The position numbers and the translations under genes are program-made. From positions 3,348,001-3,412,000 of the forward strand of contig NC_033567.1 in the NCBI RefSeq assembly GCF_001680005.1: a stretch of 64,000 nucleotides of DNA, written 5' to 3'. The notes beneath the pieces were generated by a model, which saw only the letters and a program-made list of their open reading frames with translations, did no database searches and had not been told where the DNA came from. The stretch comes from Plasmodium coatneyi. Taxonomy: Eukaryota; Apicomplexa; Aconoidasida; Haemosporida; Plasmodiidae. This document shows, one piece after another, positions 23,997 through 35,192 of this stretch; position 1 is the first letter of the stretch, and each line of letters starts with the position of its first letter.

Positions 23997-24960
23997 CCTG
24001 GATGACCGCTTCGCGTAAAACTGCTTTATATAGTTGATGAGGGGGGGGAGGGATTCGTTTTCGAAGTTCTCATTTTCACATTCAGGGGAATTATATGTGG
24101 GTGTGTTATACATGATGTTTACACGTTTTCCTCTCCAATTATATTGGAAGTGATGGTCTCGGCTGATCCCTCGTAATCTTCTCTATGTTCAGCGATGTGC
24201 GTGTTGGAGTTTACCTTTTGCGTTTATCTGCACGTGGATGTTTATGTCGCTCTACTTGAGGTGAGACCCTGCTCGAATTTGGACGTCTCTACAAAAGGGG
24301 GGGAGATTTTGCACTTGCACTGAAGAGGGGTGGGGAAGCACGGAGGTGAAAAAGCGGTTGGTTCAAAGCGAGGTGGAAAACATTAAGGTATGTGTACAAC
24401 TTAGATGGCGACGCCCACTCGGTCACGAGTGCCCCTACCTTGATGCCGTTCTGGATCAAGCTGTTGTAGAGAGAGAAGGCGTACACACGAGCAGCTTTTG
24501 TACGCTTTGGTCGTGACGACCACGATGGGAAAGATGGGAGAGTCGATGTGCATGTTGGCACAGTTGTTCTTTCGGACTTTCTGCAAGGGGGGAGGCAGTG
24601 AGAGGAGGGAAGTGGGCCAAGCACGTTAGGGTGTGCGCGTACATGCGAGAGAATGCGGGAAAATGTGGGAACAGATGCAAACAAATGCAAAGGCGCATAC
24701 GTTTTATGGCACTCTACTTTTTCGAGAAGGGAGGGGAGAGGACTACACACCTGGAGTGTATCAATGTCGAGATGTGCAGTTCGTGGTATCCACGAACATC
24801 TCGTAGACAAAGTTGTTATACGTGGCCCGGATTCGTTGAACGGGAGGGGGGACGTACGGTAGCATAGGTATTGCTCATGTTGCACGCAGAAAAAGTGCTT
24901 AAACCGACCCCACTAATAGTGCTTGACGACGTTGATATACGTGTAGCTCCGTCTGTTCAT
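23997..24960 (-). pseudogene. Decayed protein-coding gene at the edge of the KIR island
   Basis: Reading the minus strand from an ATG at 24960 gives protein-like segments in changing frames: MNRRSYTYINVVKHY then TAG (24915-24913), WGRFKHFFCVQHEQYLCY, then in another frame FVYEMFVDTTNCTS. A plausible acceptor at about 24587 opens NNCANMHIDSPIFPIVVVTT. The frame changes within a short A run near 24500, followed by ARVYAFSLYNSLIQNGIK and a GTAGGG donor. After an acceptor near 24289 come DVQIRAGSHLK, a TAG (24254-24252), DINIHVQINAK, HIAEHREDYEGSAET and finally LPPLINYIKQFYAKRSS with a GTAAGA donor at 23996. At least two in-frame stops and three frame changes mean no intact product. I do not recognise the family. 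It could instead be a live gene with sequence errors, but stops plus shifts favour decay. Confidence 0.6.
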
Positions 24961-26805
24961 ATGATTTCTAATGTTCTATATAAAGAGGAAATTCCATATG
25001 ATTGTATAATGGCAGCAGTAATGCATGAATGTAATATACGGACTTCATGATAATAGGCCAGTATCGGGAATATATTACACGCCGCCTATATATTCCTACT
25101 CTTTACATATGTACGCACACCCTATTGGGAAGCTTGTGCGGGAGCAAAATAAATAGGACTACAGTATTATACATAATGTGTATTAAGCCTGAAGTAGGTT
25201 ATTGAATTCTATAACATCCGACATTTTATATAAATGGGACCATGAATAGGAATTCCGTACTCTTATAAATAAGTGGGGTAAACGTAACCTCTGCTCATGA
25301 CGTACCTATTACATTTTTATATGCTAGTATAGAAGGAATATTCTACACTGTTCCTTCATATCATTCCTTATCAACATAATTGTACATTTCAAAGAACAAT
25401 GACATACAGTGGAATAAGAATAAATACACAAGAAATATAACTGTGGGGGAATGAAATAAGATAAAAATGTAGGGGCTCCATTAAATCTGAGGAATATCGT
25501 AGAATAAATACTTTTTGTGATATTACATATATAGCATTGTAGAAAATTGTGAACATTATAAATGTAGAAGGAAGTTATTAATACAGCAGTAGTGCATTGG
25601 TACCATAGTACACATAGGGTGACCATACTCTAGATTTTCTTTATTCGTATGCTATTCCCTTACATTATCTACATTTGAATTTTTTCATTTATAAATCACT
25701 AAGAAAAGGAGAAAATATAAATGAAAGGGTATATTATGGTCCATATGCTTCCTCCTATTAACTCTATTTATTACGACACACATTATGTATAATTATTCTA
25801 AGAAGAATGATTGGAATAAATATGTAATGATCCATATATATGGGAAAATATGAACCCCTCCCCCCCTGAAAGAACACTAATACACACCATGGAACCACGA
25901 CATCTTGAAACATGGAGCACTTAAGTTTTTTAAATATTGTGAACCCTAGAACTTTGTGTACGATATATACTAAATAAAACGTTTAATCTTAAGCCTCCTC
26001 AAATCATATAAATCAGAAGATAAAAAAGCGAAAAAGGAACACATGAATGTATAGAATATAGTATACATTAAAAGGAGGAGGTTAGCTGCAGCGACATGAT
26101 ATATACTCCTAATATTAATAAGTTCCATACGGTTCCCTCATCAAGAAAGGAAGAGCGAAAGGAGGAATTATTATAACAGAACGGTCAGGGTTAAAGAAGG
26201 AAGTTTATGTTACAAAAAGCTTTATTATGGGGGGCATGCACAAATATTTATTCCTTTGATACTTATGTAACTCCGTGTATTGTACTCTTTATTCATTTAT
26301 TTTATGAGCACAATCTTCCCCAGTGAATATAGGAATGTGTGTACATATGAAGGGAAACAGAAAAAAATGAGCGCTCTGTATATATGAACTATATATTGTA
26401 TACTAACAATTTTTTAAAAATCCAGTTTAAATAGGAATAAAATATATTTAAAAAGTGCACACTCAAATTTTAGTGTAAGGAAAGAATTGCGTTCTTATAT
26501 ATATATATGTAAGTACTGGAGCATAGAAGTAATATGATCGTATTATTCATAATCATACGCAGTCCAGTGATATAATAATTGGGTTAGAGGAACATTTTAA
26601 GATCACGTTATTGTATAGCGAAGAATGTACACACATTAAACAATGGTAAAAAGGGAATAATACAAAGTACATTCGCACTATTGGAAAAATGTATATAAAG
26701 TGACATGTGTAACTGCAATGTTCCACGTACATCATATGATAAGGATATATACGGATATGTAAACATGCACACATATATATTTTACTAATTGTATATTTTT
26801 TGTAG
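24961..26805. other. AT-rich start of the first multigene island, 5' flank of the KIR gene
   Basis: Base composition shifts visibly to AT-rich at about 24960, right at the start codon of the decayed gene, and stays so through the island. There are many ATG/TATATA words but no ORF with support. The very short first exon expected for a KIR gene should lie near 26640-26730. Candidates such as an ATG followed directly by GTAAAA at 26643 cannot be separated from chance. Confidence 0.55.
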
Positions 26806-29343
26806 GATGCATGCTTAAGTAAGTTACCTTCAAATCAGGCGTATGCAGAATTCGATTCCAGCAGGGAACTGGACGTCGATAAGCCGGAAGTCGCTGTGGA
26901 AGTGAATAAAGTACTGCAGGCATTGCAGGTATACTCCAGTGATGCTGATTGTGCAAAGAAGATTGGTCGGGCATGGTATTATATAACTCAAAAGATGAGC
27001 AAAACTCAGGATCCCACTGCCTATAATGAACGTTATAATTTTTTTTATTGGTGGTTGGGCGAAGTAATATATCCAAAACTAACGAACACGTTTCAGTTTG
27101 GTGCAGCTCTAAATGCAATAAGCAAAGCATTGGAACCGACAGTATACACTGAAAACTATGAAATTAAATACAATAAAAGCAGCCAAAGCGAGTTTGACCA
27201 AAGAAAAAATATATTTGAGTATTGGAGCAACTATAAAACTATAAAGCAATATTTAGAGGATGGTAAAGGCGGTTGTGGGGGAAAGTATTCCAAGTATTTA
27301 GATGAAGTTGATAAGTACTATGATAAAATAAAAAATTCCTGTTCTAATACATGGTCCAACGACCCATACTGTACGAAAATAGAAGATATATTTAATGGTA
27401 ATAATAACGATCCCAAGGATCTAAAATCAACATGTATATCTAAGCACATGGACAATTTTACATCCTTGGCAGAAGTAGCAGAAGAAGTGGCCGTTAGTTT
27501 ATATATATATATATTCAAAATAGATGGTTTAATAGGACACACACATATATATACATATGTATATGTGAGGGGGCACATAGGAGTGTGTGTCCACATATAT
27601 ATATTATATATATTTTCTCCTTTAATTACACATTTTGTAGGGGAAGGCAGGTCCAGATTCAAAAAAATTACCTTCAGAAAATGCATATGCTCTATTAGAT
27701 GGAGGTCCATGGTGTCAAGTACTTTCTGAAGGACAGGATAAAGGACAGAGTGAAGAGCAAAGAATAAAGAAGCAACTGGAGCAAATATTGAATACGTACA
27801 CGGAAATTTCTAAGAAGGGGGATGTTGCCAATGAAATTCTACAAAACTATTGTTACGCATGTTGGATGAGGGAACAATTAAAGTCGAAACCGCAGCCCAA
27901 GGATGAAAATGCACCTTGTTACTTTTTCTACTTCTTAATTGGCGACAGAATAAATAAAAAATTAAAGGAAATCTTGCCTACAGGTAAAACTTTTGGGGGT
28001 GCCATGGAAGAAATATACAAAGCACTGGAGACTTTCCCTGGGGATGGTATAAGCAATGAAAGGAAGTGCAAAGAATTATACCCAAGAGGTACTAAGGTAT
28101 TATTAGAAGAGCTTAAAAATTTTTTTGATTATGAATATAACATTAAAGTGTTAAAAGATAAGCAGGGTTGTAATGACTATATCAGTCGTTTACAGGATAC
28201 CGTACGTCTTATTGAAGGTAAGAAAACATATCCATACTTATGTAGTCATTGTAATACTCCTAAAAATGAAACTCCTAGGAATACATATTGTAAAAATTTT
28301 GAGGAAGCATATATAAAAAATGGGGAATGCAAACCTAAGGAACTACCACAACTAACATGCCCTGAAACACCGAAGGAATCATGCACAGAGGGTAGATGTA
28401 ATCCAGGTTCTTCCGGTTCCGGCAGTACAGGAACCTGGAACCCAGGTTCTTCTGGTCCAGGTAGTACTGGGCACCAGTCTCCGGGTTCCTCTGGACCGGG
28501 CAGTACAGGAACCTGGAAACCTGGTTCCTCTGGTCCTGGTTCTACTGCTTCCAGTACAGGTGGTGCTGGAAGTGGTATCGTCCCTGGTACTGTGTCTGGT
28601 GGACTTGCCGCAATAGGATTACCAACACTGGCTTTCCTTTTTTACAAGGTAAGTAAATCTACACCACAATTGTCACCAACCACCACTCTTAACAATCTTC
28701 CCTTCCACCTACCACCCCTTACACCCTTCCTTTCACGTGAGAACAACCTTCCTACCACCCTAACACCTAACAACCTTCCTTCCACCAACCACCTAACAAC
28801 CTTCCTTCCACCAACCACCTAACAACCTTCCTTCCACCCTACCACAAACCACATAAGAACCTTCCTTCCACTTACCACCACCTAAAAACCTTCCTACCAC
28901 CTAACAACCTTCCTTTCACCAACCACCTAACAACCTTCCTTCCACCAACCACCTAACAACCTTCCTTCCACCAACCACCTAACAACCTTCCTTCCACCAA
29001 CCACCTAACAACCTTCCTTCCACCAACCACCTACCACCCTTCACTTTCATAGTATGATCTTCTACCTTCCAGCATACAAAACTTCTTTGGAGGCAGCAGC
29101 AGTAGAAGTAGAAAAAAAAGAAGATCCGCCATCGGACATGAATTAAACACCTTAACAGACGACGACGATGACTCTTCTACCGAATATGGAACAGATTATT
29201 CAACAGCGGAGGAAGCTTCAACGAAAGCAGAATCTACCATTTATAATGGTAGATCACCACCATCAACAAGAGGAAGAAGAGAAAGAACAAATAATGGTAG
29301 AAGAGAAGGAAACAGGAGCAATATTAGTTATCAACGTATGTAA
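26806..29343 (+). CDS. kir: KIR (pir-superfamily) variant antigen with two extracellular domains
   Basis: Exons: 26806-27492 (acceptor TTTTTTGTAG, donor GTTAGT), 27641-28648 (donor GTAAGT) and 29053-29343 (stop TAA); all joins are phase 0. A tiny upstream exon carrying the ATG was not fixed. KIR/SICA proteins are simian-malaria antigens placed on the infected red-cell surface (family knowledge). The first exon opens CLSKLPSNQAYAEFD, the second repeats the module (KLPSENAYALLDGGPWC), so two Cys-rich ectodomains lie in tandem. Then come Pro/Gly/Ser repeats (NPGSSGSGSTG and variants) and a membrane helix (GGLAAIGLPTLAFLFYK). The last exon encodes the basic, Ser/Thr-rich cytoplasmic tail, YDLLPSS to NISYQRM. 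No internal stop or frame break is seen, so the gene looks intact. Confidence 0.9.
28394..28560 (+). repeat. Coding tandem repeat (Pro-Gly-Ser-Ser linker) in the KIR gene
   Basis: The reading frame encodes repeats of PGSSGSGSTGTW, PGSSGPGSTGHQS and PGSSGPGSTGTWK just before the membrane helix. The DNA copies are imperfect, about 33-36 bases each, around GGTTCTTCYGGTCC. This is a length-variable stalk linker. Confidence 0.8.
28690..29040 (+). repeat. Intronic minisatellite in the KIR gene
   Basis: The last intron of the KIR gene (28649-29052) is mostly tandem copies of a 26-base unit containing CACCTAACAACCTTCC followed by TTCCACCAAC. Copies are nearly perfect between about 28905 and 29030 and degenerate before that. 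The same core recurs in the intron of the next gene at about 30495-30540. Confidence 0.88.
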
Positions 29344-30002
29344 TATGTACCATATTAAATATACCATTAAATGTGATGTCCTTCCCACCCCAAGGAAGGA
29401 AAAATAAATAACCTCGTACACAGTCGATACAGTGTAAAAAGAGTAAATTGGCTTTTTCCATTTGTTCCTTCCTTTTCTTTTTTTTTTTAATTTTTTCCTT
29501 TTTTTTTTTTACTTCTGCTTTTTTTTTTTTTTTTTTTTTTTAAAGAAATGAATAGTTAATAAAAAAAAAATAAAATAAAGAAAGAAAAAAAAAAAATACT
29601 GACCCCCTTCTAAAGAAGTTTTTACATATTTCTTATATAAAAAAAAAGAAAGAAAGGAAAAGGAGGCTGGAAAAGAAGGGGGGGAAAAAATGGAAATTTC
29701 CACCCTTCTATAATGCGAAAAGAAAAATCTAACATATTCTTTTCCTAAAATAACTGTTCTTTTTTCACCATTATATCCAAAACGAAAGAACTAATCTTGA
29801 GCACAAACATGCGCAAACATATATAATTTTAATGCTTAAAGCATGCTATTTTGTATTCATTGCATCATTTAGAACTGTTGTATAATTGGAAACGAATGCG
29901 AAATTTTTTTTTTTTTAGAACATTAACAATTTTTATCTAATTTTTTAAAGAACATAATTATGTAATTAAAATCAATTTTTTCCGCATTATTTTGAATTAA
30001 TC

Positions 30003-30042
<40 letters not shown>

Positions 30043-30289
30043 TGTACGTTCTAATAAATTCTTTATTTTAAAATATAGGCACACACATCTACAATAATAA
30101 TGAAGAACAAGCAGCACATGAATCGCATATATGTGCCTCCATCAAAAGTGACTTAATGAACATTAGAAATAATGAATAAAATAATCACATAATCAATAAA
30201 TATACATAAAAAAAGAAGGAAGGAAATATGGGCGCATTTTTAAATTATTCTTCATTCTAAAAATTAAAAAAAGAAGCAAAAACAGCAAA
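29344..30289. other. Spacer between KIR and exported-protein genes
   Basis: 3' flank of the KIR gene: very AT-rich, with T runs at 29480-29500 and 29519-29541, A runs at 29560-29597, and a (TA)n microsatellite near 30010-30040. No coding signal was seen. Confidence 0.6.
30008..30040. repeat. (TA)n microsatellite
   Basis: About 15 uninterrupted TA dinucleotides in noncoding sequence between two island genes. Confidence 0.85.
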
Positions 30290-31037
30290 ATGTTATTCTT
30301 TGCGAAATTTTTTACTCTCAGCTTACTCCTCTGCCTTTGTCATTGGCAACATTCTAACTATGTATGACAATTATCATAAGAACTATTAGATTTGTTTAAA
30401 TTTGATGCGCACATATATTCATTATAATTAACTCCTATGCTCCTTATTAAAAATTGAAAAGAAGAAAAGAGAAGAAAAAAAAAATTTCCACCCACCTAAC
30501 AACCCTCCTGCCATCCGCCCCCCCTAACAACCTTCCTTACCCCATTTCCTCTTTTTTTTTTAGGTGAGTGCAATAAGCACATCGAAAGATGATATAAGCA
30601 GCGTACGATCATTTTCAAGTGGAAGTAGTGTAAAAACACAACTGCAAGGAAGTCCATTTCATCATAAAAGTTATAATGAGCACCATCTTCCCTTTAAAAA
30701 CACCTTCCCAAATGAACCATATAAAGGAAGGAATAAAAGAAATAAAAAAAATACAAGTGTAAAGGGCAAATGTCGAAGAATTTGTAAAAAATTAACATGT
30801 GACAAATTTAAACATAGAACCATACTGCTTCTTATAGTGGTTGCTTTAATTTGTTGTTCACTGTTCCTCTGTTATGTGATTTTGAATCGTGAAAAATTGA
30901 TTGAAGCACTATCTAATGCCGCCACATCATGGCTTACGAGTGTAGGAGGATCAGTTTCTGGAATCTCAACACAGGTTACTAGTTGTTTCTTTAAATTTTG
31001 TTCTGTTATATGCGGGTATTCTTTCTTTTGTTCTTGA
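30290..31037 (+). CDS. Two-exon membrane/exported protein, Plasmodium-specific
   Basis: Exon 1, 30290-30361, encodes a 24-residue hydrophobic signal (MLFFAKFFTLSLLLCLCHWQ). Exon 2, 30564-31037, joins in phase 0 and ends at a TGA. The product is about 181 residues. A hydrophobic signal exon followed by a body exon is the usual layout of Plasmodium exported-protein families. The body is Ser- then Lys/Asn-rich, with a basic stretch (RNKRNKKNTS), a membrane helix (ILLLIVVALICCSLFLCYVI) at about residues 115-134 and a second hydrophobic Cys-rich tail (CFFKFCSVICGYSFFCS). I see no clear RxLxE/Q/D PEXEL motif. Its intron carries the CCTAACAACCTTCC word found in the KIR intron. No specific function can be assigned. 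Confidence 0.7.
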
Positions 31038-32885
31038 TTTGTATTAAATTGATTTCATGTTCAATGTGTAATTAATATAAGTAGAAGTGAAAGAAAAAAA
31101 ATTTTCTTCCCGACTTTAGTTTGATTTGTTTAGTGAATTTCTTCTTTATTGAAGGATCCAAAATATATGTTCATTAAATTTTTTTTTTGTTACAACTTTC
31201 TACCTTTATAATTTTTTTTCTTTAAATATTTTTTTGAGAAGGGAGCTTGGATTACACTGCTTTTTTTTTTTTTTTTTTTGCGCAAAAAGTTGTCCATTTC
31301 TAGCGTCTCCACCAGCACATCACATCACAATGCGCATCCTATGCCCGCTTCTCCTCCTCCGCAAAAAATAAGGATTACGTTCTTAAAAAAAAAGTGTGTT
31401 CTTACAAAAAAAAAAAAAAAAAAATATATTATTCTACCCTTTTAAAATTTAAAAAAAAAAAGAATGGGAAGTGTACACACAAAATAAACAAAGGGGGGGT
31501 AGCACAACAACAAGAACCCAAATAAGGAAGCAACCACCTAAATAAAAAAAGAAGGGCTTCTACTGTCAAAAAAAAAGGAGAGGCTTGGCTTACACTGCTT
31601 TTACTGATTTTTTTTTTTGCGCAAAGTCAATTCAGCGAAGCATCACTTAAATACTTTTCCGAAAATGATAGCATTCTTTTTTCTTTTCGCACCTCTTTTG
31701 CTATACCTTCCCTTATGTTTTATTTAAACATACAAATGTAGGAGAAAAAAGTAAAAAAAAAATATCCGTCTACCACCTCTAAAATTTAAAAAAAAAAAGA
31801 AGGAACTGTGTGAACAATTACACAAATTTTTTACCATGTCACACACATGTGTGTGTATGCGAAAAGAAAATCAAAATTATATAAGGACAAACTGGTACAT
31901 TCAACAAATAAAAGAAAAAAAATGTTCTCCCTGCCTTTTCTATCCTCTCCATTTCGTTGCAAAAATGGCAAAGGTAACTTAAAATTGGGCATCTCCCCGT
32001 CCAATATTGCAAAACAGGAAAGGAATTCAACGCGACAGTTTTTGCGGCATTTATTTTGACTCCCTAACGGAGAAAATGTCAGCAGTTCGCTCTTCTTTTT
32101 TTTTTTTTTCTCCTGCCACCAATTTTTTCCATAAACTTCGCCCAGTTTCTGCTATTCGCTGCGCCCATCGAACTATTGAAGCACAGTGGGCTTAAATTGA
32201 AAGGACCCTTTTTTAGAAGAACTGTAGAGAGGCCCATTCCCACGAGGACATTCATTGGCATGTAAGCATTTCATATGTTTTGCAAACCAACCACGCCACA
32301 AAGCGCGACAAAGAGAAGCACACCGCTTAAGGTATGTGTGATGCCCCCCTTCTGGAAGGCCGTTTGACCTTAACACAATTGGCACATTATTTTCATGGAC
32401 CATTTCCAAAGTGCAGCGAATATGCAGACATAAGCACTTGCTTATGTTCACATCTACAGACCTACTCAGATGCAATTAACTTTTTCAAGCCGGGTCGAAC
32501 ACCCCGCAGCTGGGATAGGGCTGCTGGCAAATTTTCTTTTTCCTCCTTTCGAAAATATAGTCGCCCCATGGACATATCAACTGTGAAGTGCGTGAAAAAA
32601 AAGAAAAAGCAGTTGACTTTAATATTAGACGTTTAGGGTTCCCGCTTTTCATTGCCACGGAGTTTGACTGTGCGCTCTGCGCATCTCCCCCCCTGGTAGT
32701 GGTGAATTATAAAAGTGGCTTCTTTCCTTTTTTTCTCATGAAACCAAGCAAAAGGTTAAAAAAATAAAATAATAAAATAAAACAACGTAATAATGTAATA
32801 ACATCGTAGGGGGACAAATCGGCGTAAAGTTAACGTTGCTCAAAATGGAGACGCTCCCACAGGCGTGTACAACGGGGCCGCCCTT
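31038..32885. other. Right edge of the first island, repeat-rich spacer
   Basis: Noncoding: long A and T homopolymers and the repeat modules described separately. Composition rises again from about 31950 toward 32500, where the conserved block resumes with the cysteine-motif genes. ORFs here are short and unsupported. Confidence 0.55.
31250..31940. repeat. Island-associated noncoding repeat, shared with 60660-61060
   Basis: Two words mark the module. The first is GCACATCACATCACA followed by CTTCTCCTCCTCCGCAAAA and a GTGTTCTTACAAAA stretch (31310-31420). The second is GAAGGAACTGTGT with ATTACACAAATTTTTTACC, ATGTCACACA and GTGTGTATGCGAA (31798-31863). Both recur in the same order near 60690-60980. 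TTACACTGCTTTT also repeats within the block (31252 and 31590). Confidence 0.8.
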
Positions 32886-33625
32886 TCACGACGTTATCAT
32901 CTTGTAAACATCTGATTGACAATTTTTTAACCTTTCAATAACGCCATTATCGCAGAAGCTCAGGCGAAATGAATGCTTAAAACATTTGTACAGCTCTTCC
33001 GTGTGCGGTAGGCATTCCCGAGAGATCCTGTGAAGAGGGGGAGACAAGTAAGTTTTTTTTTTTTTCATGTCGATGGGGGGGCAATGCAAAGGTGACATAC
33101 AACGTGCTGCTTCCCCTCCGTTCATTTAGTTTGTTCTTTGTTTTTTTATTCATTTTTGCTTGTTTATTTTTTTTCGCTCCTCACATTTGCGTTGTCGTGT
33201 TTATCGCCTTGTCCAGGTCGCTGGCGCACATTTCCTTCGCGTTGTTGCTGCGCCAGTTCGCCTTCATGCACATTTTGTAATCGTTGTAATCTTTGCGGGC
33301 TGTCAACGTGTTCTGTGGACAGCAAAAAAAAAAGAAAAAAAAAATGTGAGCATACGTTTTACAGCATGTGGGGACAATGTCACCTACTTGAAGATGGACG
33401 TACACACAGTCGCCCCAGATCGAACGTATGCCATTCGCTTTTTGTTGCAAGCCGATACAGAGGTACGATGTCCCTTCTTGAAAAGGTGTCAACAAATGTG
33501 CGTAAGCCTTCACAGGCACAAACATGTGCGCCCGTTACGTCCATTCAGGAATTCAATTTTTTACGCATCCCCTATTTCGCAATTTTCAAATTTGTTCCAA
33601 TACGCTGCGCACTTACCACACTCAT
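32886..33625 (-). CDS. Small CX9C-type cysteine protein, probably mitochondrial intermembrane space
   Basis: Exons: 33625-33617 (ATG AGT GTG, donor GTAAGT), 33312-33185 (donor GTGAGG), 33027-32886 (stop TGA); phases match and give 92 residues. The last exon reads RECLPHTEELYKCFKHSF then FCDNGVIERLKNCQS: one exact CX9C and one CX10C, typical spacing for CHCH proteins imported by the Mia40/Erv pathway. The middle exon adds a CX13C pair (CMKANWRSNNAKEMC). No signal peptide or membrane helix. Such proteins usually help assemble respiratory-chain complexes (family knowledge); the specific partner is unknown. A second such gene lies 0.9 kb upstream. The 9-base first exon is the least certain part. 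Confidence 0.65.
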
Positions 33626-33702
33626 CTTTCCTCTGCTTCCCGGAACAAACACACGCGCAGGGTAAAAATGGCCAAATGATTGCTCGTTAGTGTATGCGCT
33701 GG

Positions 33703-33884
33703 TTAGCCTATTCGCCCAAACGCTAACAGCTGGACGTTTAAGAGAGCACAATCCCCACAAATATCAAGATCAGAGGTTTGCATTCCTTCTGTGAAAATGC
33801 TAAATGTACAAAAAAAAAATTCACACGTAAAAAAGAGGGGGGGGAACAAAAAAGGAAAAAAAAAAGTTACATTAGCTAGTTGAG

Positions 33885-33915
<31 letters not shown>

Positions 33916-34091
33916 GGAAAAAAGCACCTGACCCGTTGAGGCAAAATTTGCTTTAAATTTACCATGTCATTTTTCACCCATTTGTTCACGTATGTTTGCT
34001 TCCCTCTTAATGAAGGAGAAACCGTTGTGTAGGAGAAAACAAAAAAAATTAAAAATCGAGCTATTCGCAAAATTGTAATTTTTCTATTCAT
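33703..34091 (-). CDS. Small signal-peptide protein, unknown function
   Basis: Exon 1, 34091-33928, ATG start; exon 2, 33799-33703, stop TAA; the phase matches, for about 86 residues. The N-terminus MNRKITILRIARFLIFFVF is a plausible signal peptide, followed by a basic region (RGKQTYVNKWVK) compatible with an apicoplast transit peptide. The mature part (LKQILPQR ... DLDICGDCALLNVQLL) is not recognised. The donor (GTGCTT) is weak and a stronger GTAAAT lies upstream at 33963, but that choice leads to an early stop. The intron is dominated by T and A homopolymers. Confidence 0.4.
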
Positions 34092-34521
34092 GTGAAAGGG
34101 GGTATGAGTATGACCCTACATTTTCGAAAACATAAATTCGTTTTTTCGCACGCAGGGCAAGGAACTAATTCCCCCGACAACATAAAGTTGCGCGCTCACG
34201 CATGAACAATACACCGCTTCGTACACATACATACCTACACGCATGTGTAGTTAACTCACGGCATACTCGAATTAGTATTTCCTCGTGAACTCCTCAGGTT
34301 AGCGCGGCTATTTACGTCTCCGTTCCACACACATTTTTATAACCTTTCGAAATAGATGCACATATTGGATGGGGTGGATATGCAAATGAGCCTGTAAGAG
34401 CGTACTGAGCTGAACCTACAAGGAATTTCCATTTCCTGATCATCGGGGGGATATAAAGCAAAACAGAACATAATAAACTCGATCTACTTCCCCCCTTGTA
34501 CTGCTGTTCCATCCCTATTCA

Positions 34522-35192
34522 TCAACTCCCCTTGTAGGATGTCAAAAACGTGAGGGAGTTCTTATTCACCTTTTCCAGCTTCTCTTCCATGCATTTTTCA
34601 TAATTCTGCAAAGGAGTAAGGAAAGACGAAAAAATAATTTTCACCTTTCTTTTTTTTTTCCTGCGGCCAAATGGCAGAAAGGATGTCGAAGATAAAAACT
34701 GGGGTTCACATTTTAGGAATCATTCCAGTCTATACATCAAACTGGATCTCATATCATGTCATGTTTTTAAAAAATATATATCTTACCATTTTTAATGGTT
34801 GGCACTGATTTATGCCGTCGCTGGCGGTTTGGTCATTTCCCTGGGGTTGCAAATTTTCGTTCAGGCACTTGAAAAATTTATCTGACGCGGACTCGCACCC
34901 TGCTCGCGCAACGTGGGTAATAAAAAATAAGGTCAGTGAGTATATGTAGAAGCATAAGCACACGTGGGCTCAACCATTTTAACGGTGTGCACGAGCAACT
35001 CATCCTATTTTTTAAAGACGCATCCGGATGCAAGGAAAAAAGGAAAAAGGAAAAAGACAAAAAAGAGGCTTCCAACTAATACAGTGCTGTGCAACCTGTG
35101 CATACATTTTTCACTTTTAGAAGAAGCAGCAAATATTTACCTTTTATCACCGCGGGGAAGTATGGCTTCATCGAATCGATCTTCTTACTCAT
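34522..35192 (-). CDS. Twin CX9C protein, mitochondrial intermembrane space
   Basis: Exons: 35192-35141 (ATG, donor GTAAAT), 34899-34787 (donor GTAAGA), 34605-34522 (stop TGA); the phases agree and give 82 residues. Cysteines form two exact CX9C motifs: C19-ESASDKFFK-C29 and C50-QPLKMNYEK-C60, 20 residues apart. The second motif is rebuilt only by splicing exons 2 and 3, which supports the gene model. Twin CX9C proteins are oxidatively folded in the mitochondrial intermembrane space by Mia40-type import and mostly serve respiratory-complex assembly (family knowledge). The exact orthologue is not identified. It is tandem with another CX9C-type gene and divergent from the Lys-rich gene at 36838. 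Confidence 0.75.

Noticed and set aside
24289..24885. 198-codon minus ORF read as one intact gene
   Set aside because: Protein-like segments switch frames within it; the single frame is mostly unlike protein, which supports the pseudogene reading.
26896..26898. In-frame codon at 26896 as the start of the plus-strand KIR gene
   Set aside because: The codon is GTG and the ectodomain frame is open back to a good acceptor at 26804-26805; the conserved Cys-Leu-Pro segment lies upstream of it.
32480..32530. GGGTCGAACACCCCGC word resembling a tRNA T-arm
   Set aside because: No acceptor stem, D-arm or anticodon arm can be built around it.
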